From: Mariniflexile litorale | GTDB taxonomy: Bacteria > Bacteroidota > Bacteroidia > Flavobacteriales > Flavobacteriaceae | Length of the DNA: 64,000 bases | Assembly: GCF_031128465.2 (NCBI RefSeq) | Contig: NZ_CP155618.1 | Span: forward strand, 1,373,501-1,437,500 | Reading direction: 5' to 3' | In this document: positions 37,489 through 46,243 of the stretch, one piece after another | Layout of the letters: the number at the start of each line of letters is the position of its first letter | Position numbering within the stretch: the stretch's first letter is position 1 | The notes under the pieces: generated by a model | Database searches by the model: none | What the model was told of the DNA's origin: nothing | What the model saw: the letters and a program-made list of their open reading frames with translations, nothing else | Program-made: the position numbers and the translations under genes

Positions 37489-38460
37489 ATGACATTAGCG
37501 AATAATATATTAACGATTCTTGACACCAAAATATATCCTGGAGAAAGTAAAGAGATTGATTTTGATGTAGCCAACCTGCACACCTCATCACCTGTAAATG
37601 TTCCCATCATTATTGAACGGGCAAAAAAGCCAGGGCCTATTGTGTTATTTACAGCAGGTATTCATGGTGATGAAGTTAATGGAGTTGAAATTGTAAGACA
37701 ATTAATTGCTAAAGGCATTAATAAACCGAAAATCGGTACTATTATTTGTATTCCTGTTATTAATATTTTCGGTTTTATAAATTTAAAACGTGAATTTCCT
37801 GATGGTAGAGATTTAAATCGCGTATTTCCAGGTACTGTAGATGGCTCTTTAGCCAGTAGAGTTGCCCATAAATTAATACACGATGTGATACCTTGTGTAG
37901 ATTGTGTCATCGATTTTCATACAGGAGGTTCTGGGAGGTTTAATGCTCCTCAAATCCGGATTAGTAAAGAAAACAGACACCTAAATGAACTAGCCAAAGT
38001 GTTTGCTGCTCCTTTTGTTCTTTACTCTAAAAATTTAAATAAATCTTTTAGGAATACCTGCTATAAATTAGGCAAAGACATGCTGCTTTTTGAAGGGGGT
38101 AAATCCATCCACATTGATGAAAGCGTCACCAACCATGCTGTTAATGGCTCTAAACGGGTATTAAAACATTTAGGTATGTTAAATACCAGTTCTAAAGTTA
38201 CCATACCAAAAAAAGAAACCGTATTCATTAATGAAAGTAGGTGGCAACGTGCTAGTTTTTCTGGCATGTTTAGAGCTACTATTGCTATTGGTAGTCTAGT
38301 TAAAAAAGGAGATGTTTTAGGACATATTACGGATCCGTATGGTAAATTAAATCAAGAGGTAAAAGCACCTAATTCTGGGTACATTATTAATGTAAATGAA
38401 TCGCCTATCGTTTACCAAGGGGACGCTTTGTTTCATATTTCCACAAAACTTAAACGTTAA
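37489..38460 (+). CDS. succinylglutamate desuccinylase/aspartoacylase (M14) family deacylase
   Basis: A 323-residue zinc hydrolase of the AstE/AspA branch. Zinc ligands are in GIHGDEVNG (His and Glu) and VIDFHTGG (His); FPGTVDGSLASRVAH carries the substrate-binding Arg region. The C-terminal 80 residues form a biotinyl-like beta barrel (GMFRATIAIGSLVKKGDVLG...). Starts 2 bp after rimK. Given the coupling, an amidated glutamate product of RimK is a plausible substrate (inference). No arginine-succinyltransferase genes are nearby, so true AstE function is unlikely. Confidence 0.9.
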   Translation: MTLANNILTILDTKIYPGESKEIDFDVANLHTSSPVNVPIIIERAKKPGPIVLFTAGIHGDEVNGVEIVRQLIAKGINKPKIGTIICIPVINIFGFINLKREFPDGRDLNRVFPGTVDGSLASRVAHKLIHDVIPCVDCVIDFHTGGSGRFNAPQIRISKENRHLNELAKVFAAPFVLYSKNLNKSFRNTCYKLGKDMLLFEGGKSIHIDESVTNHAVNGSKRVLKHLGMLNTSSKVTIPKKETVFINESRWQRASFSGMFRATIAIGSLVKKGDVLGHITDPYGKLNQEVKAPNSGYIINVNESPIVYQGDALFHISTKLKR

Positions 38461-38467
38461 ACATATT

Positions 38468-39031
38468 ATGCTTAAAGCCGAATTACGAAAAAAATATAAA
38501 ATGCTTCGTAAGGATTTATCTACCTCTCAAATAGATGATTTAAGCATATCCATCGCCAATCAACTTTTAAAATTACCTGTTTGGGAGTTTTCATTCTACC
38601 ATATTTTTTTAGCTATTGAAGAACACCACGAAGTAAATACCGATTATATTTTAAATATCTTATCGGGTAAAGACAAAAATATTCTTATTTCTAAAAGTGA
38701 TTTTGAAACAGGTTTGATGACGCACTTTCTTTTAACTGACAATACTGTAATTAAGAAAAATAGTTACAATATACCAGAACCTGTTGATGGCATTGAAATT
38801 TCGAACGAGAAAATAGAGGTTGTTTTTATTCCGCTTTTAGCTTTTGATGAAAAAGGAAATCGTGTCGGTTATGGCAAAGGTTTTTATGACCGATTTTTAG
38901 CAGATTGTAAACCCGAAACTATTAAAATTGGCTTATCATTTTTTGAAGCTGAGACCGAAATTACCAATGTTTTTGAAAGTGATGTAAAAATGGATTATAG
39001 TGTAACTCCTGATAAGGTTTATGGGTTTTGA
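38468..39031 (+). CDS. 5-formyltetrahydrofolate cyclo-ligase
   Basis: Converts 5-formyl-THF to 5,10-methenyl-THF with ATP. The ATG at 38468 (MLKAELRKKYKMLRKDLS) is the family start; a longer frame from 38396 overlaps the upstream gene and is rejected. 187 residues, with the AFDEKGNRVGYGKGFYDRFL motif that binds ATP and folate phosphates near residues 139-158. The TGA stop abuts the stop of lspA directly (no bases between). Confidence 0.94.
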   Translation: MLKAELRKKYKMLRKDLSTSQIDDLSISIANQLLKLPVWEFSFYHIFLAIEEHHEVNTDYILNILSGKDKNILISKSDFETGLMTHFLLTDNTVIKKNSYNIPEPVDGIEISNEKIEVVFIPLLAFDEKGNRVGYGKGFYDRFLADCKPETIKIGLSFFEAETEITNVFESDVKMDYSVTPDKVYGF

Positions 39032-39652
39032 TTACTTCTTCGGAAACGCTCTTTTATTAAAAACAATAAGCATAATAAAGCCAGTGCTTATAGCCATATC
39101 GGCAACATTAAAAACAGGTTCAAAAAAGGTAAAATACTCACCTCCAAAATAAGGCATCCATTCTGGTAAATAGCCTTTGTATAAAGGAAAATAAAGCATA
39201 TCGACTACTTTACCATGTAAAAGGGAATCATATCCTCCAGTTTCAGGCAAAAAAGCAGCAATTTGATTAAAACTATCTTCAAATAGAATCCCATAAAAAA
39301 CGGAATCTATAATATTCCCCAAAGCTCCAGCAAAAATGAGAGCAATAGATAATATTAATATCTTAGATGCTTTCTTTTTAGTTGCATCAAACAGCCAATA
39401 ACCAATACCAAAAATAGCAACAATTCTAAATACAGTTAAAAATATTTTAGCAGATCTTTCAGAAATAAAAGTTACAAAATCACTAATTTTTGTACCCCAA
39501 GCCATACCATCATTTTCGATAAAATAAATTTGAAACCAACTAAATACCTCAATATGTTCCTGAAGCTTGAAATGGGTTTTTATATATATTTTACTCACTT
39601 GATCTATAAGTAAAACGATAATAATTAGAATAATAGGTTTTTTTAAGGACAT
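39032..39652 (-). CDS. lspA: lipoprotein signal peptidase
   Basis: Membrane aspartic protease that cleaves prolipoproteins after lipidation, serving the many lipoproteins encoded here. ATG at 39652 (MSLKKPIILIIIVLLIDQVSK) is preferred to 39691. 206 residues, four transmembrane segments, with family motifs IENDGMAWG, GALGNIIDS (catalytic Asp) and NVADMAIS (catalytic Asp). An insert of about 35 residues between the aspartates (SLLHGKVVDMLYFPLYKGYL...) is usual for Bacteroidota. Downstream of ileS and traR, the classical ileS-lspA linkage. Confidence 0.96.
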   Translation of the reverse strand: MSLKKPIILIIIVLLIDQVSKIYIKTHFKLQEHIEVFSWFQIYFIENDGMAWGTKISDFVTFISERSAKIFLTVFRIVAIFGIGYWLFDATKKKASKILILSIALIFAGALGNIIDSVFYGILFEDSFNQIAAFLPETGGYDSLLHGKVVDMLYFPLYKGYLPEWMPYFGGEYFTFFEPVFNVADMAISTGFIMLIVFNKRAFPKK

Positions 39653-39697
39653 TATGCTGTAATATATTAAAGTAGGAATGACAAATTGCAAAATAAA

Positions 39698-39722
39698 AAA
39701 CGCCTCAAAAAATGAGACGTTT
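39698..39722 (-). terminator. terminator-like hairpin between traR and lspA
   Basis: AAACGCCTCA (39698-39707) pairs with TGAGACGTTT (39713-39722) with one G-U pair in the minus-strand RNA, followed by a U-rich run. It would attenuate read-through from ileS-traR into lspA. Confidence 0.75.
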
Positions 39723-39745
39723 CAAATATATCATTTAAAATAAAA

Positions 39746-40126
39746 TTATTGCATGTTTTTTGCTTCAATGCTTAACGTAGCATGTGGCACTAATTTTAAA
39801 CGTTCTTTAGCAATTAATTTACCTGTAACGCGACAAACACCATAGGTTTTATTTTCTATTCTAATCAAAGCATTTTTTAAATCGCGAATAAACTTTTCTT
39901 GTCTTATGGCTAAAGCTGAGTTCGATTCTTTACTCATTACTTCACTTCCTTCATCAAATGCTTTGAAAGTGGGTGAAGTGTCTTCTGTGCCATTACTTAG
40001 GTTATTCATATATGCACTTTTAATCAAATCTAAATCGTGCTGTGCCTTAACTATTTTCTCTTGTATTAGCTCTTTAAACTCTGCTAAATCTTTATCAGAA
40101 TATCTTACATTTAAATCTAAACTCAT
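39746..40126 (-). CDS. TraR/DksA-family protein with degenerate zinc finger
   Basis: A 126-residue DksA-like protein: coiled-coil N-terminal half (LAEFKELIQEKIVKAQHDLD) and a globular C-terminal domain (ENKTYGVCRVTGKLIAKERL, VPHATLSIEA). DksA proteins act in the RNA polymerase secondary channel. Only one of the usual four zinc-ligand cysteines remains (in GVCRVTG), so the finger cannot bind zinc in the standard way; this seems normal for the flavobacterial branch (memory). Four bp downstream of ileS on the same strand. Confidence 0.9.
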   Translation of the reverse strand: MSLDLNVRYSDKDLAEFKELIQEKIVKAQHDLDLIKSAYMNNLSNGTEDTSPTFKAFDEGSEVMSKESNSALAIRQEKFIRDLKNALIRIENKTYGVCRVTGKLIAKERLKLVPHATLSIEAKNMQ

Positions 40127-40130
40127 AATA

Positions 40131-43100
40131 TTAATGTTTTTGAATGTACAATTTGGTATTTACCTCGTCAAACGCAATTTCTATACCACTATCTAATTTA
40201 TCAATAATTTCAAGATTGTCAGTTAGTGTTTCAGCTTTTATATACGACATATTTATATTTATAGCCGTATCAATAAGCGGATTACTTTGCAACTTCACAT
40301 CTATCCTATCTGTTACCTCAAATCCAGAATCTTTTCTTAAATTCTGAATACGATTCACAAGTTCTCTGGCAATTCCTTCTCTTTTTAAATCTTCAGAGAT
40401 AGTAACGTCTAATGCAACCGTTAAATTGCCTTCATTAGCAACTAACCAACCCTCTATATCTTGCGATGTAATCTCTACATCATCAAGGGCTAAAGTTATA
40501 TTTTTTCCATTAACTTTAATATCTAAAACACCATTTTGTTCTATTTTGTTAATATCTTCTGCCGAAAAGTTAGTAACTATTCCCGCAATGGCTTTCATAT
40601 CTTTACCAAAACGAGGCCCTAAAGTTTTAAAATTAGGTTTAATTTGTTTTACTAATATCTCTGAAGCTTCTTCCAACAGTTCTATTTCCTTAATATTCAC
40701 TTCATGTTTTATTAAATCTGAAATCGCTAAAATCTCATCTTTCTGCTGCTTACTCGTAACAGGAATCATGATTTTTTGAAGTGGCTGACGCACTTTTATC
40801 TTTTCTTTAGCTCGTAAAGACAGTACTAAAGACGATATGGTTTGTGCTGCTTCCATTTTGCGTTCTAGACTCTTATCTACAACCGATGCATCATATTTTG
40901 GAAATTCGGCTAAATGGACACTTTCAAAGGCTTCTTTATTAGTTCCTGCATTCAAATCTAAATACAAGCGATCCATAAAGAATGGCGCTATTGGCGCACC
41001 TAATTTTGCAATAGTTTCCATACACGTATAAAGTGTTTGATATGCAGAAATTTTATCTTGTTGGTAATCGCCTTTCCAGAAACGTCTTCTACATAAACGG
41101 ACATACCAATTACTTAAATAGTCTTGAGTGAAATCTGAAATAGCACGGGCTGCTTTAGTTGGCTCATATTCACCGTAAAACGCATCAACTTGCTTTATTA
41201 AAGTATTTAATTCTGAAAGTATCCAACGGTCTATTTCTGGGCGTTCATTTACAGCAATATCCGCTTCAGCATACGTAAAATTATCTAAATTAGCATACAA
41301 CTGAAAGAATGAATACGTATTATAAAGTGTTCCAAAAAACTTACGTTTTACTTCTTCAACACCTTCCAAATCGAATTTTAAATTATCCCAAGGGTTGGCA
41401 TTTGCAATCATGTACCAACGTGTTGCATCGGCGCCATAAGTAGATAAGGTTTCAAAAGGATCGACCGCATTTCCTAAACGCTTAGACATCTTTTGTCCGT
41501 TTTTATCCAGCACCAATCCGTTAGACACAACGTTTTTATATGCAACCGAATCAAAAACCATCGTACCAATAGCATGAAGTGTATAGAACCACCCACGTGT
41601 TTGATCGACACCTTCAGCAATAAAATCGGCTGGATAGGATGTGCCATTATCTATTAAATCTTTGTTTTCAAATGGGTAATGCCATTGTGCATATGGCATA
41701 GAACCAGAATCGAACCAAACATCAATTAAATCGCTTTCGCGGAACATTTTTTGACCTGATGGAGATACTAAAATTACCTCATCAACAATATTTTTATGTA
41801 AATCAATTTTAGCATAGTTTTCTTCGGAATTATTCCCCACTTCAAAATCTTCAAAAATATCTTTTGAAAGTACACCTGCGGAAACTGCTTTTTGCATCTC
41901 GTTTTTCAACTCTTCAACAGAACCAATACAAATTTCTTCTTTACCATCTTCGGTTCTCCAAATTGGCAATGGAATGCCCCAATAACGCGAACGCGACAAG
42001 TTCCAATCGTTGGCGTTTGCTAACCAGTTTCCAAAACGACCTGTTCCTGTTGCTTTTGGTTTCCAGTTGATGGTTTCGTTCAATTCGAACATGCGATCTT
42101 TCACATCGGTTACTTTAATAAACCATGAATCTAACGGATAATACAGAATTGGTTTATCGGTTCTCCAGCAATTCGGGTAACTGTGTTTATATTTTTCAAC
42201 CTTAAAGGCTTTATTTTCTTCTTTTAATTTGATGGCAATCTCAACATCTACCGAACGTTCTGGTGCTTCTCCATCGTTGTAATATTCATTTTTAACATAT
42301 TTACCAGCATACTCAGCCACTTCAGGTCTGAACTTTCCTTGTAAATCTACCAATGGCACTAAATTGCCATTTTCATCTTTAACTAACATAGGTGGCACTG
42401 GAGGTGTTGCTTGCTTAGCAACCAAAGCATCATCAGCTCCAAAAGTAGGTGCGGTATGTACAATTCCTGTTCCATCTTCAGTCGTTACAAAATCTCCAGA
42501 AATGACTCTAAAGGCGTTTTCAGGATTGTCGTTTGGCAAAGCATACGGCAATAATTGTTCGTAGGTGATGCCTACTAAATCTTTACCTAAACATTCACTA
42601 ATTATTCTGTATGGAATTTTTTTATATTCAGCGTTGTAATTCAATAATTCAGCTTCCGTTTCAACCAAATTAAACTTTCCAGCAAATTGGTAACTAACCA
42701 GTTTTTTAGCTAAAATAACATTTACAGGCTCAAATGTATATTGATTGAAAGTTTGAACCAACACATATTCAATTTTAGGCCCAACAGTTAATGCGGTATT
42801 ACTTGGCAATGTCCATGGTGTGGTTGTCCAAGCTAGGAAAAAGAAATCCCCACCCCGACCCTTCACAAAGGGGAGAGAGTTGAGACCGAAAGCTTTGTAA
42901 ATATCGTTTTCGGCTCCCTCTCCTTTGGAGAGGGCTGGGGTGAGGAACTGTGCCACAATAGTTGTATCCGTAACATCTTGATAGGTTCCTGGTTGGTTTA
43001 ACTCGTGCGAGCTTAAACCCGTTCCTGCTTTTGGAGAATAAGGCTGAATCGTGTACCCCTTGTACATCAAATTCTTATTATAAATTTCTTTTAACAACCA

Positions 43101-43601
43101 CCAAACACTTTCCATGTATTTTGGTTCGTAGGTAATATATGGGTCGTCCATATCTACCCAATAACCCATTTTTTGAGTTAGATCGTTCCAAACATCGGTA
43201 TAACGCATCACGGCTTTACGACATGCTGCATTATAATCTTCTACCGAAATGGTTTTACCAATGTCTTCTTTGGTAATACCTAATTCTTTTTCAACACCTA
43301 ATTCAATAGGCAAACCATGCGTATCCCAACCAGCTTTACGCTTTACTTGATAGCCTTTCATAGTTTTATAACGTGGAAAAATATCTTTGATAGCACGTGC
43401 TAAAACGTGGTGTACACCAGGTAATCCGTTTGCAGATGGTGGTCCTTCAAAAAACACAAACGATTCATTGTTCTCTCTGGTAGAAACACTTTTTTCAAAT
43501 ATGTTGTTTTCTTGCCAATAGTTAAGAATTTCTTCAGCTACTTTTGGTAAGTCAAGACCTTTATATTCAGGGAATTTAGCACTCATTGTATCAAATTTCA
43601 T
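40131..43601 (-). CDS. ileS: isoleucyl-tRNA synthetase
   Basis: Class I synthetase, 1156 residues, with the HIGH-type motif GVHHVL at 62-67, AGWDTHGLPIE, the editing-domain motif AWTTTPWTLPSN, GWFYTLH, KMSKRLGNAVDP and an anticodon-binding C-terminal half. A second ATG five codons in (MSAKFPEYKG) is an equally good start. About codons 219-252, just before AWTTTPWT, are encoded by a palindromic repeat (see 42848-42945) that keeps the frame. First gene of ileS-traR-lspA. No T-box leader was seen. Confidence 0.97.
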   Translation of the reverse strand: MKFDTMSAKFPEYKGLDLPKVAEEILNYWQENNIFEKSVSTRENNESFVFFEGPPSANGLPGVHHVLARAIKDIFPRYKTMKGYQVKRKAGWDTHGLPIELGVEKELGITKEDIGKTISVEDYNAACRKAVMRYTDVWNDLTQKMGYWVDMDDPYITYEPKYMESVWWLLKEIYNKNLMYKGYTIQPYSPKAGTGLSSHELNQPGTYQDVTDTTIVAQFLTPALSKGEGAENDIYKAFGLNSLPFVKGRGGDFFFLAWTTTPWTLPSNTALTVGPKIEYVLVQTFNQYTFEPVNVILAKKLVSYQFAGKFNLVETEAELLNYNAEYKKIPYRIISECLGKDLVGITYEQLLPYALPNDNPENAFRVISGDFVTTEDGTGIVHTAPTFGADDALVAKQATPPVPPMLVKDENGNLVPLVDLQGKFRPEVAEYAGKYVKNEYYNDGEAPERSVDVEIAIKLKEENKAFKVEKYKHSYPNCWRTDKPILYYPLDSWFIKVTDVKDRMFELNETINWKPKATGTGRFGNWLANANDWNLSRSRYWGIPLPIWRTEDGKEEICIGSVEELKNEMQKAVSAGVLSKDIFEDFEVGNNSEENYAKIDLHKNIVDEVILVSPSGQKMFRESDLIDVWFDSGSMPYAQWHYPFENKDLIDNGTSYPADFIAEGVDQTRGWFYTLHAIGTMVFDSVAYKNVVSNGLVLDKNGQKMSKRLGNAVDPFETLSTYGADATRWYMIANANPWDNLKFDLEGVEEVKRKFFGTLYNTYSFFQLYANLDNFTYAEADIAVNERPEIDRWILSELNTLIKQVDAFYGEYEPTKAARAISDFTQDYLSNWYVRLCRRRFWKGDYQQDKISAYQTLYTCMETIAKLGAPIAPFFMDRLYLDLNAGTNKEAFESVHLAEFPKYDASVVDKSLERKMEAAQTISSLVLSLRAKEKIKVRQPLQKIMIPVTSKQQKDEILAISDLIKHEVNIKEIELLEEASEILVKQIKPNFKTLGPRFGKDMKAIAGIVTNFSAEDINKIEQNGVLDIKVNGKNITLALDDVEITSQDIEGWLVANEGNLTVALDVTISEDLKREGIARELVNRIQNLRKDSGFEVTDRIDVKLQSNPLIDTAININMSYIKAETLTDNLEIIDKLDSGIEIAFDEVNTKLYIQKH
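42848..42945. repeat. palindromic repeat inserted in frame in ileS
   Basis: A locally G+C-rich stretch inside an A+T-rich gene. Its ends are imperfect inverted repeats (42848-42877 and 42916-42945; 22 of 30 pair), and the right arm contains its own CCCTCTCC/GGAGAGGG hairpin. The CACCCC...CTCTCC wording resembles dispersed repeats common between flavobacterial genes. Translated on the minus strand it gives LTPALSKGEGAEND...LPFVKGRGGD, which has no counterpart in standard IleS. Confidence 0.82.
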
Positions 43602-43691
43602 TTCGAGGTGCGAAATTAAGGATTTTTGATAAAATAGCGCAGTTAAATAACTAAAAAACGGTTTGTAGATTTTAAATACCGGTTATTAAAA

Positions 43692-44153
43692 TTAATGTAT
43701 CTTTTTAAACGCCTTTTGAAAACGGTTTGCTTTATTTAAAAGCAGTTTTTCTTCTTCCTCATTAACATGTTCTTTTGAAATGACTCTTTTATTTTGAATG
43801 TAGATTTTTTTAATAGGTGTATTTGCAATTTGTGAGGTTATGAAAATTAATTTATTATCTGAAAAATAATAGGCTTCTGTGATTGTTTTACTGGTAATTT
43901 CTGTGTTTTTTATTTTAGATAATTCATTTGTATTTTCATCGAAAAACACATAGTATTTAAAAGTCCCTATATCCTTAAATCCTTCTTTATCAGTTAAAGC
44001 ACCTTCCGTTATAGTTTCTTTCAATTTTTTATTGGCATCAATTTTCGAAATTGTCTTTTCTATTTCAGCAACAGCAACATCTTTACTTATATATGTTTTG
44101 GTTCCACAAGAAAGAACTGTTAATAAAAGTATTATAAAACCTAAATTTTTCAT
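43692..44153 (-). CDS. hypothetical lipoprotein
   Basis: A 153-residue protein with a lipoprotein signal (MKNLGFIILLLTVLSCGTKT, lipobox cysteine at 16). The mature part is Lys/Glu/Thr-rich with alternating strands (GTFKYYVFFDENTNELSKIK, EAYYFSDNKLIFITSQIANT), suggesting a small beta-sheet fold. No family recognised. It sits alone between ileS and a decayed T9SS gene, 90 bp upstream of ileS on the same strand. Confidence 0.7.
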   Translation of the reverse strand: MKNLGFIILLLTVLSCGTKTYISKDVAVAEIEKTISKIDANKKLKETITEGALTDKEGFKDIGTFKYYVFFDENTNELSKIKNTEITSKTITEAYYFSDNKLIFITSQIANTPIKKIYIQNKRVISKEHVNEEEEKLLLNKANRFQKAFKKIH

Positions 44154-44191
44154 CTATTTTAAATTTATCATTCTATGTGAATTTAAAGTAT

Positions 44192-44226
44192 AAAAAAAGC
44201 CTAAACAAACATTTAGGTCTTTTTTT
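44192..44226 (-). terminator. terminator of the decayed T9SS gene
   Basis: AAAAAAAGCCTAAA and TTTAGGTCTTTTTTT form a stem with one bulged base and a U-tract in the minus-strand RNA; it starts 18 bp past the remnant's stop at 44244. Confidence 0.7.
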
Positions 44227-44243
44227 ATGAGAACATTTAATCT

Positions 44244-44615
44244 CTAATTAACAATAATTTTTTTAGTAATTACTTGGCCTGTTTTAGTTTTAAACCAAGC
44301 CACATAATTATGGTGGGACCTACAACAGAATTAAACTCTAAACGTATTTTTTGCATTTCCATATCTTTCAATGATTTAGATGACGTAGAAGTGTTTTTAT
44401 TTTTGGATGATTTGGAAAATGTAGACCCCTTATTAATAAGTATCATCGGCATCAGATTCTTTTATAAATATACGTTGATTGTTATTAAAAACCACTTGGC
44501 CGCTAGCTATAATTTCTGTTATAAAACCTTGCCCAACAGAAAGATATCTTGATGGAGTTATAGTACCATCTTGAGAGTCATTGTTAGCTCCTATGTCCAA
44601 AAATTGAATGCTATG
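44244..44615 (-). pseudogene. remnant of a T9SS-secreted protein (C-terminal sorting domain)
   Basis: Three minus-strand fragments in different frames, in the right order. Fragment A (44615-44433) reads FLDIGANNDSQDGTITPSRY then LSVGQGFITEIIASGQ and ends in two TAA stops. Fragment B (within 44452-44270) reads KNKNTSTSS...MEMQKIRLEFNSV. Fragment C ends NYVAWFKTKTGQVITKKIIV plus Asn and a TAG at 44244, the typical end of a type A T9SS sorting domain. Everything upstream and the part between B and C seem deleted. This shows the lineage has, or had, T9SS. Confidence 0.82.
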
Positions 44616-44786
44616 TAAGATCCTAATTTAAATAGTTGCAGAACACTCTTTTTTATTGATTAGAAATGTTAAATCGGTAATTTACACATGTATAAATGTG
44701 AAGGAAATGTAATCAGGCAGCCACTAGTTTCGTTCTAATTCATTAAATATTAACTCAATAATAATAAAATATGGCTAAATAAAGAT

Positions 44787-44829
44787 AAAAAAACATGTTT
44801 TTTTACCGAACAAGTAGGTTTTTTGTTCG
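44787..44829 (-). terminator. possible radA terminator (two small hairpins)
   Basis: AAAAAAACATGTTTTTTT (44787-44804) is a perfect 18-bp palindrome; next to it CGAACAA (44807-44813) pairs with TTGTTCG (44823-44829). They lie 53-95 bp beyond the radA stop. The remaining bases between 44616 and 44881 are A+T-rich with no gene. Confidence 0.45.
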
Positions 44830-44881
44830 ATTAAAAAAATTTAGTAATTATCTTTTAATTTGGTTTTATTACTGTTGAAAT

Positions 44882-46243
44882 TTAAGAAACAATGGCATCC
44901 ACTATATCTTCAATTTTAGAAATGAGTTGAATTTTAATGGCCGTGTTTTTAAGAGAAATTTTATTGTATTTAGACACAAAAATGGTTGAAAATCCTAATT
45001 TTTCAGCTTCTAGTATACGTTGTTCTACCCGTTGCACAGGACGTATTTCACCAGACAAACCAACTTCAGCAGCAAAACAAAAGTCTTTTTGTAATGCAAC
45101 ATCTTCGTTAGATGATAAAATGGAAGCCACTACAGCCAAATCAATAGCGGGGTCATCTACATTAATTCCTCCGGTAATATTTAGAAACACATCTTTAGCA
45201 CCTAAACGAAAGCCTGCCCGCTTCTCTAAAACGGCCAATAACATATTAAGTCGTTTAGCATTAAAACCCGTAGCACTTCGTTGTGGAGTTCCATAAACGG
45301 CTGTACTTACCAAAGCTTGTACCTCAATCATCAATGGGCGCATGCCCTCAAGTGTGGCCGCTATAGCATTACCCGAAAGTTCTTCATCCTTCTTTGAAAT
45401 TAAAATTTCTGATGGGTTCGACACTTCTCGTAAACCAGACCCTTGCATTTCATAAATACCCAGCTCGTTAGTAGATCCAAAGCGGTTTTTATGCGCTCGT
45501 AAAATTCTAAATACATGATTGCGGTCGCCTTCAAACTGCAAAACAGTATCTACCATATGTTCTAAAATTTTAGGACCGGCAATATTACCATCTTTCGTTA
45601 TGTGACCAATTAGTAATACTGGAGTAGCTGTTTCTTTAGCAAACTTAATTAACTCGGTAGTGCATTCTTTTATTTGAGAAATACTTCCAGAAGACGATTC
45701 AATATAATCGCTATGAAGTGTTTGAATGGAATCAATAATAACAATATCGGGCTCCAAAGCTTCAATTTGTTTAAAAATGTTTTGGGTTTTTGTTTCTGTA
45801 AGAATATAACAATTATTATGCTTCGGATTAATACGTTCTGCACGCATTTTTATTTGTTTTTGACTTTCTTCACCCGAAACATATAAGGTTTTATAAGGTA
45901 GTTTTAATGAAATTTGAAGCAATAAGGTGCTTTTACCAATTCCAGGCTCTCCTCCTAAAAGTGTTAAAGATCCTGGCACAATGCCACCACCAAGAACCCG
46001 ATTAAATTCGCCATCAAATGTATCTAGCCTTGCTTCCTTTGAGGCATCAATGTCTTGAATTCGCAGAGGTATAGCGGCTTTTTTTACTGTAGATGTTGGT
46101 GATTTCCAATCGCTTTTTTCCGGTGTTTGGATTACTTCTTCAACAATAGTATTCCACTCTTTACACGCATTACATTGCCCTTGCCATTTTGCATATTGCG
46201 AACCGCAATTCTGACAAAAAAATGTAGTTTTAACTTTTGCCAT
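44882..46243 (-). CDS. radA: DNA repair protein RadA (Sms)
   Basis: RecA-like helicase that extends branch migration in recombination. The 453-residue protein has a zinc finger (Cys10, Cys13, Cys24, Cys27), Walker A GGEPGIGKST at 97-106, Walker B IVIIDSIQT, the RadA-specific KNRFG at 252-256 and a Lon-protease-like C-terminal domain (KDVFLNITGGINVDDPAIDL). Its ATG overlaps the preceding stop as TAATG, so translation is coupled to the esterase gene. Confidence 0.97.
   Translation of the reverse strand: MAKVKTTFFCQNCGSQYAKWQGQCNACKEWNTIVEEVIQTPEKSDWKSPTSTVKKAAIPLRIQDIDASKEARLDTFDGEFNRVLGGGIVPGSLTLLGGEPGIGKSTLLLQISLKLPYKTLYVSGEESQKQIKMRAERINPKHNNCYILTETKTQNIFKQIEALEPDIVIIDSIQTLHSDYIESSSGSISQIKECTTELIKFAKETATPVLLIGHITKDGNIAGPKILEHMVDTVLQFEGDRNHVFRILRAHKNRFGSTNELGIYEMQGSGLREVSNPSEILISKKDEELSGNAIAATLEGMRPLMIEVQALVSTAVYGTPQRSATGFNAKRLNMLLAVLEKRAGFRLGAKDVFLNITGGINVDDPAIDLAVVASILSSNEDVALQKDFCFAAEVGLSGEIRPVQRVEQRILEAEKLGFSTIFVSKYNKISLKNTAIKIQLISKIEDIVDAIVS

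Noticed and set aside
40426-40779. Plus-strand open frame of 117 codons opposite ileS
   Set aside because: Ser-rich antisense shadow of a well-supported synthetase gene; no family resemblance.
44270-44452. Minus-strand frame of 60 codons as an independent small gene
   Set aside because: It is the middle fragment of the decayed T9SS protein read from an accidental ATG.
44274-44552. Plus-strand open frame of 92 codons
   Set aside because: Antisense to the T9SS remnant, whose minus-strand fragments explain the open frame.
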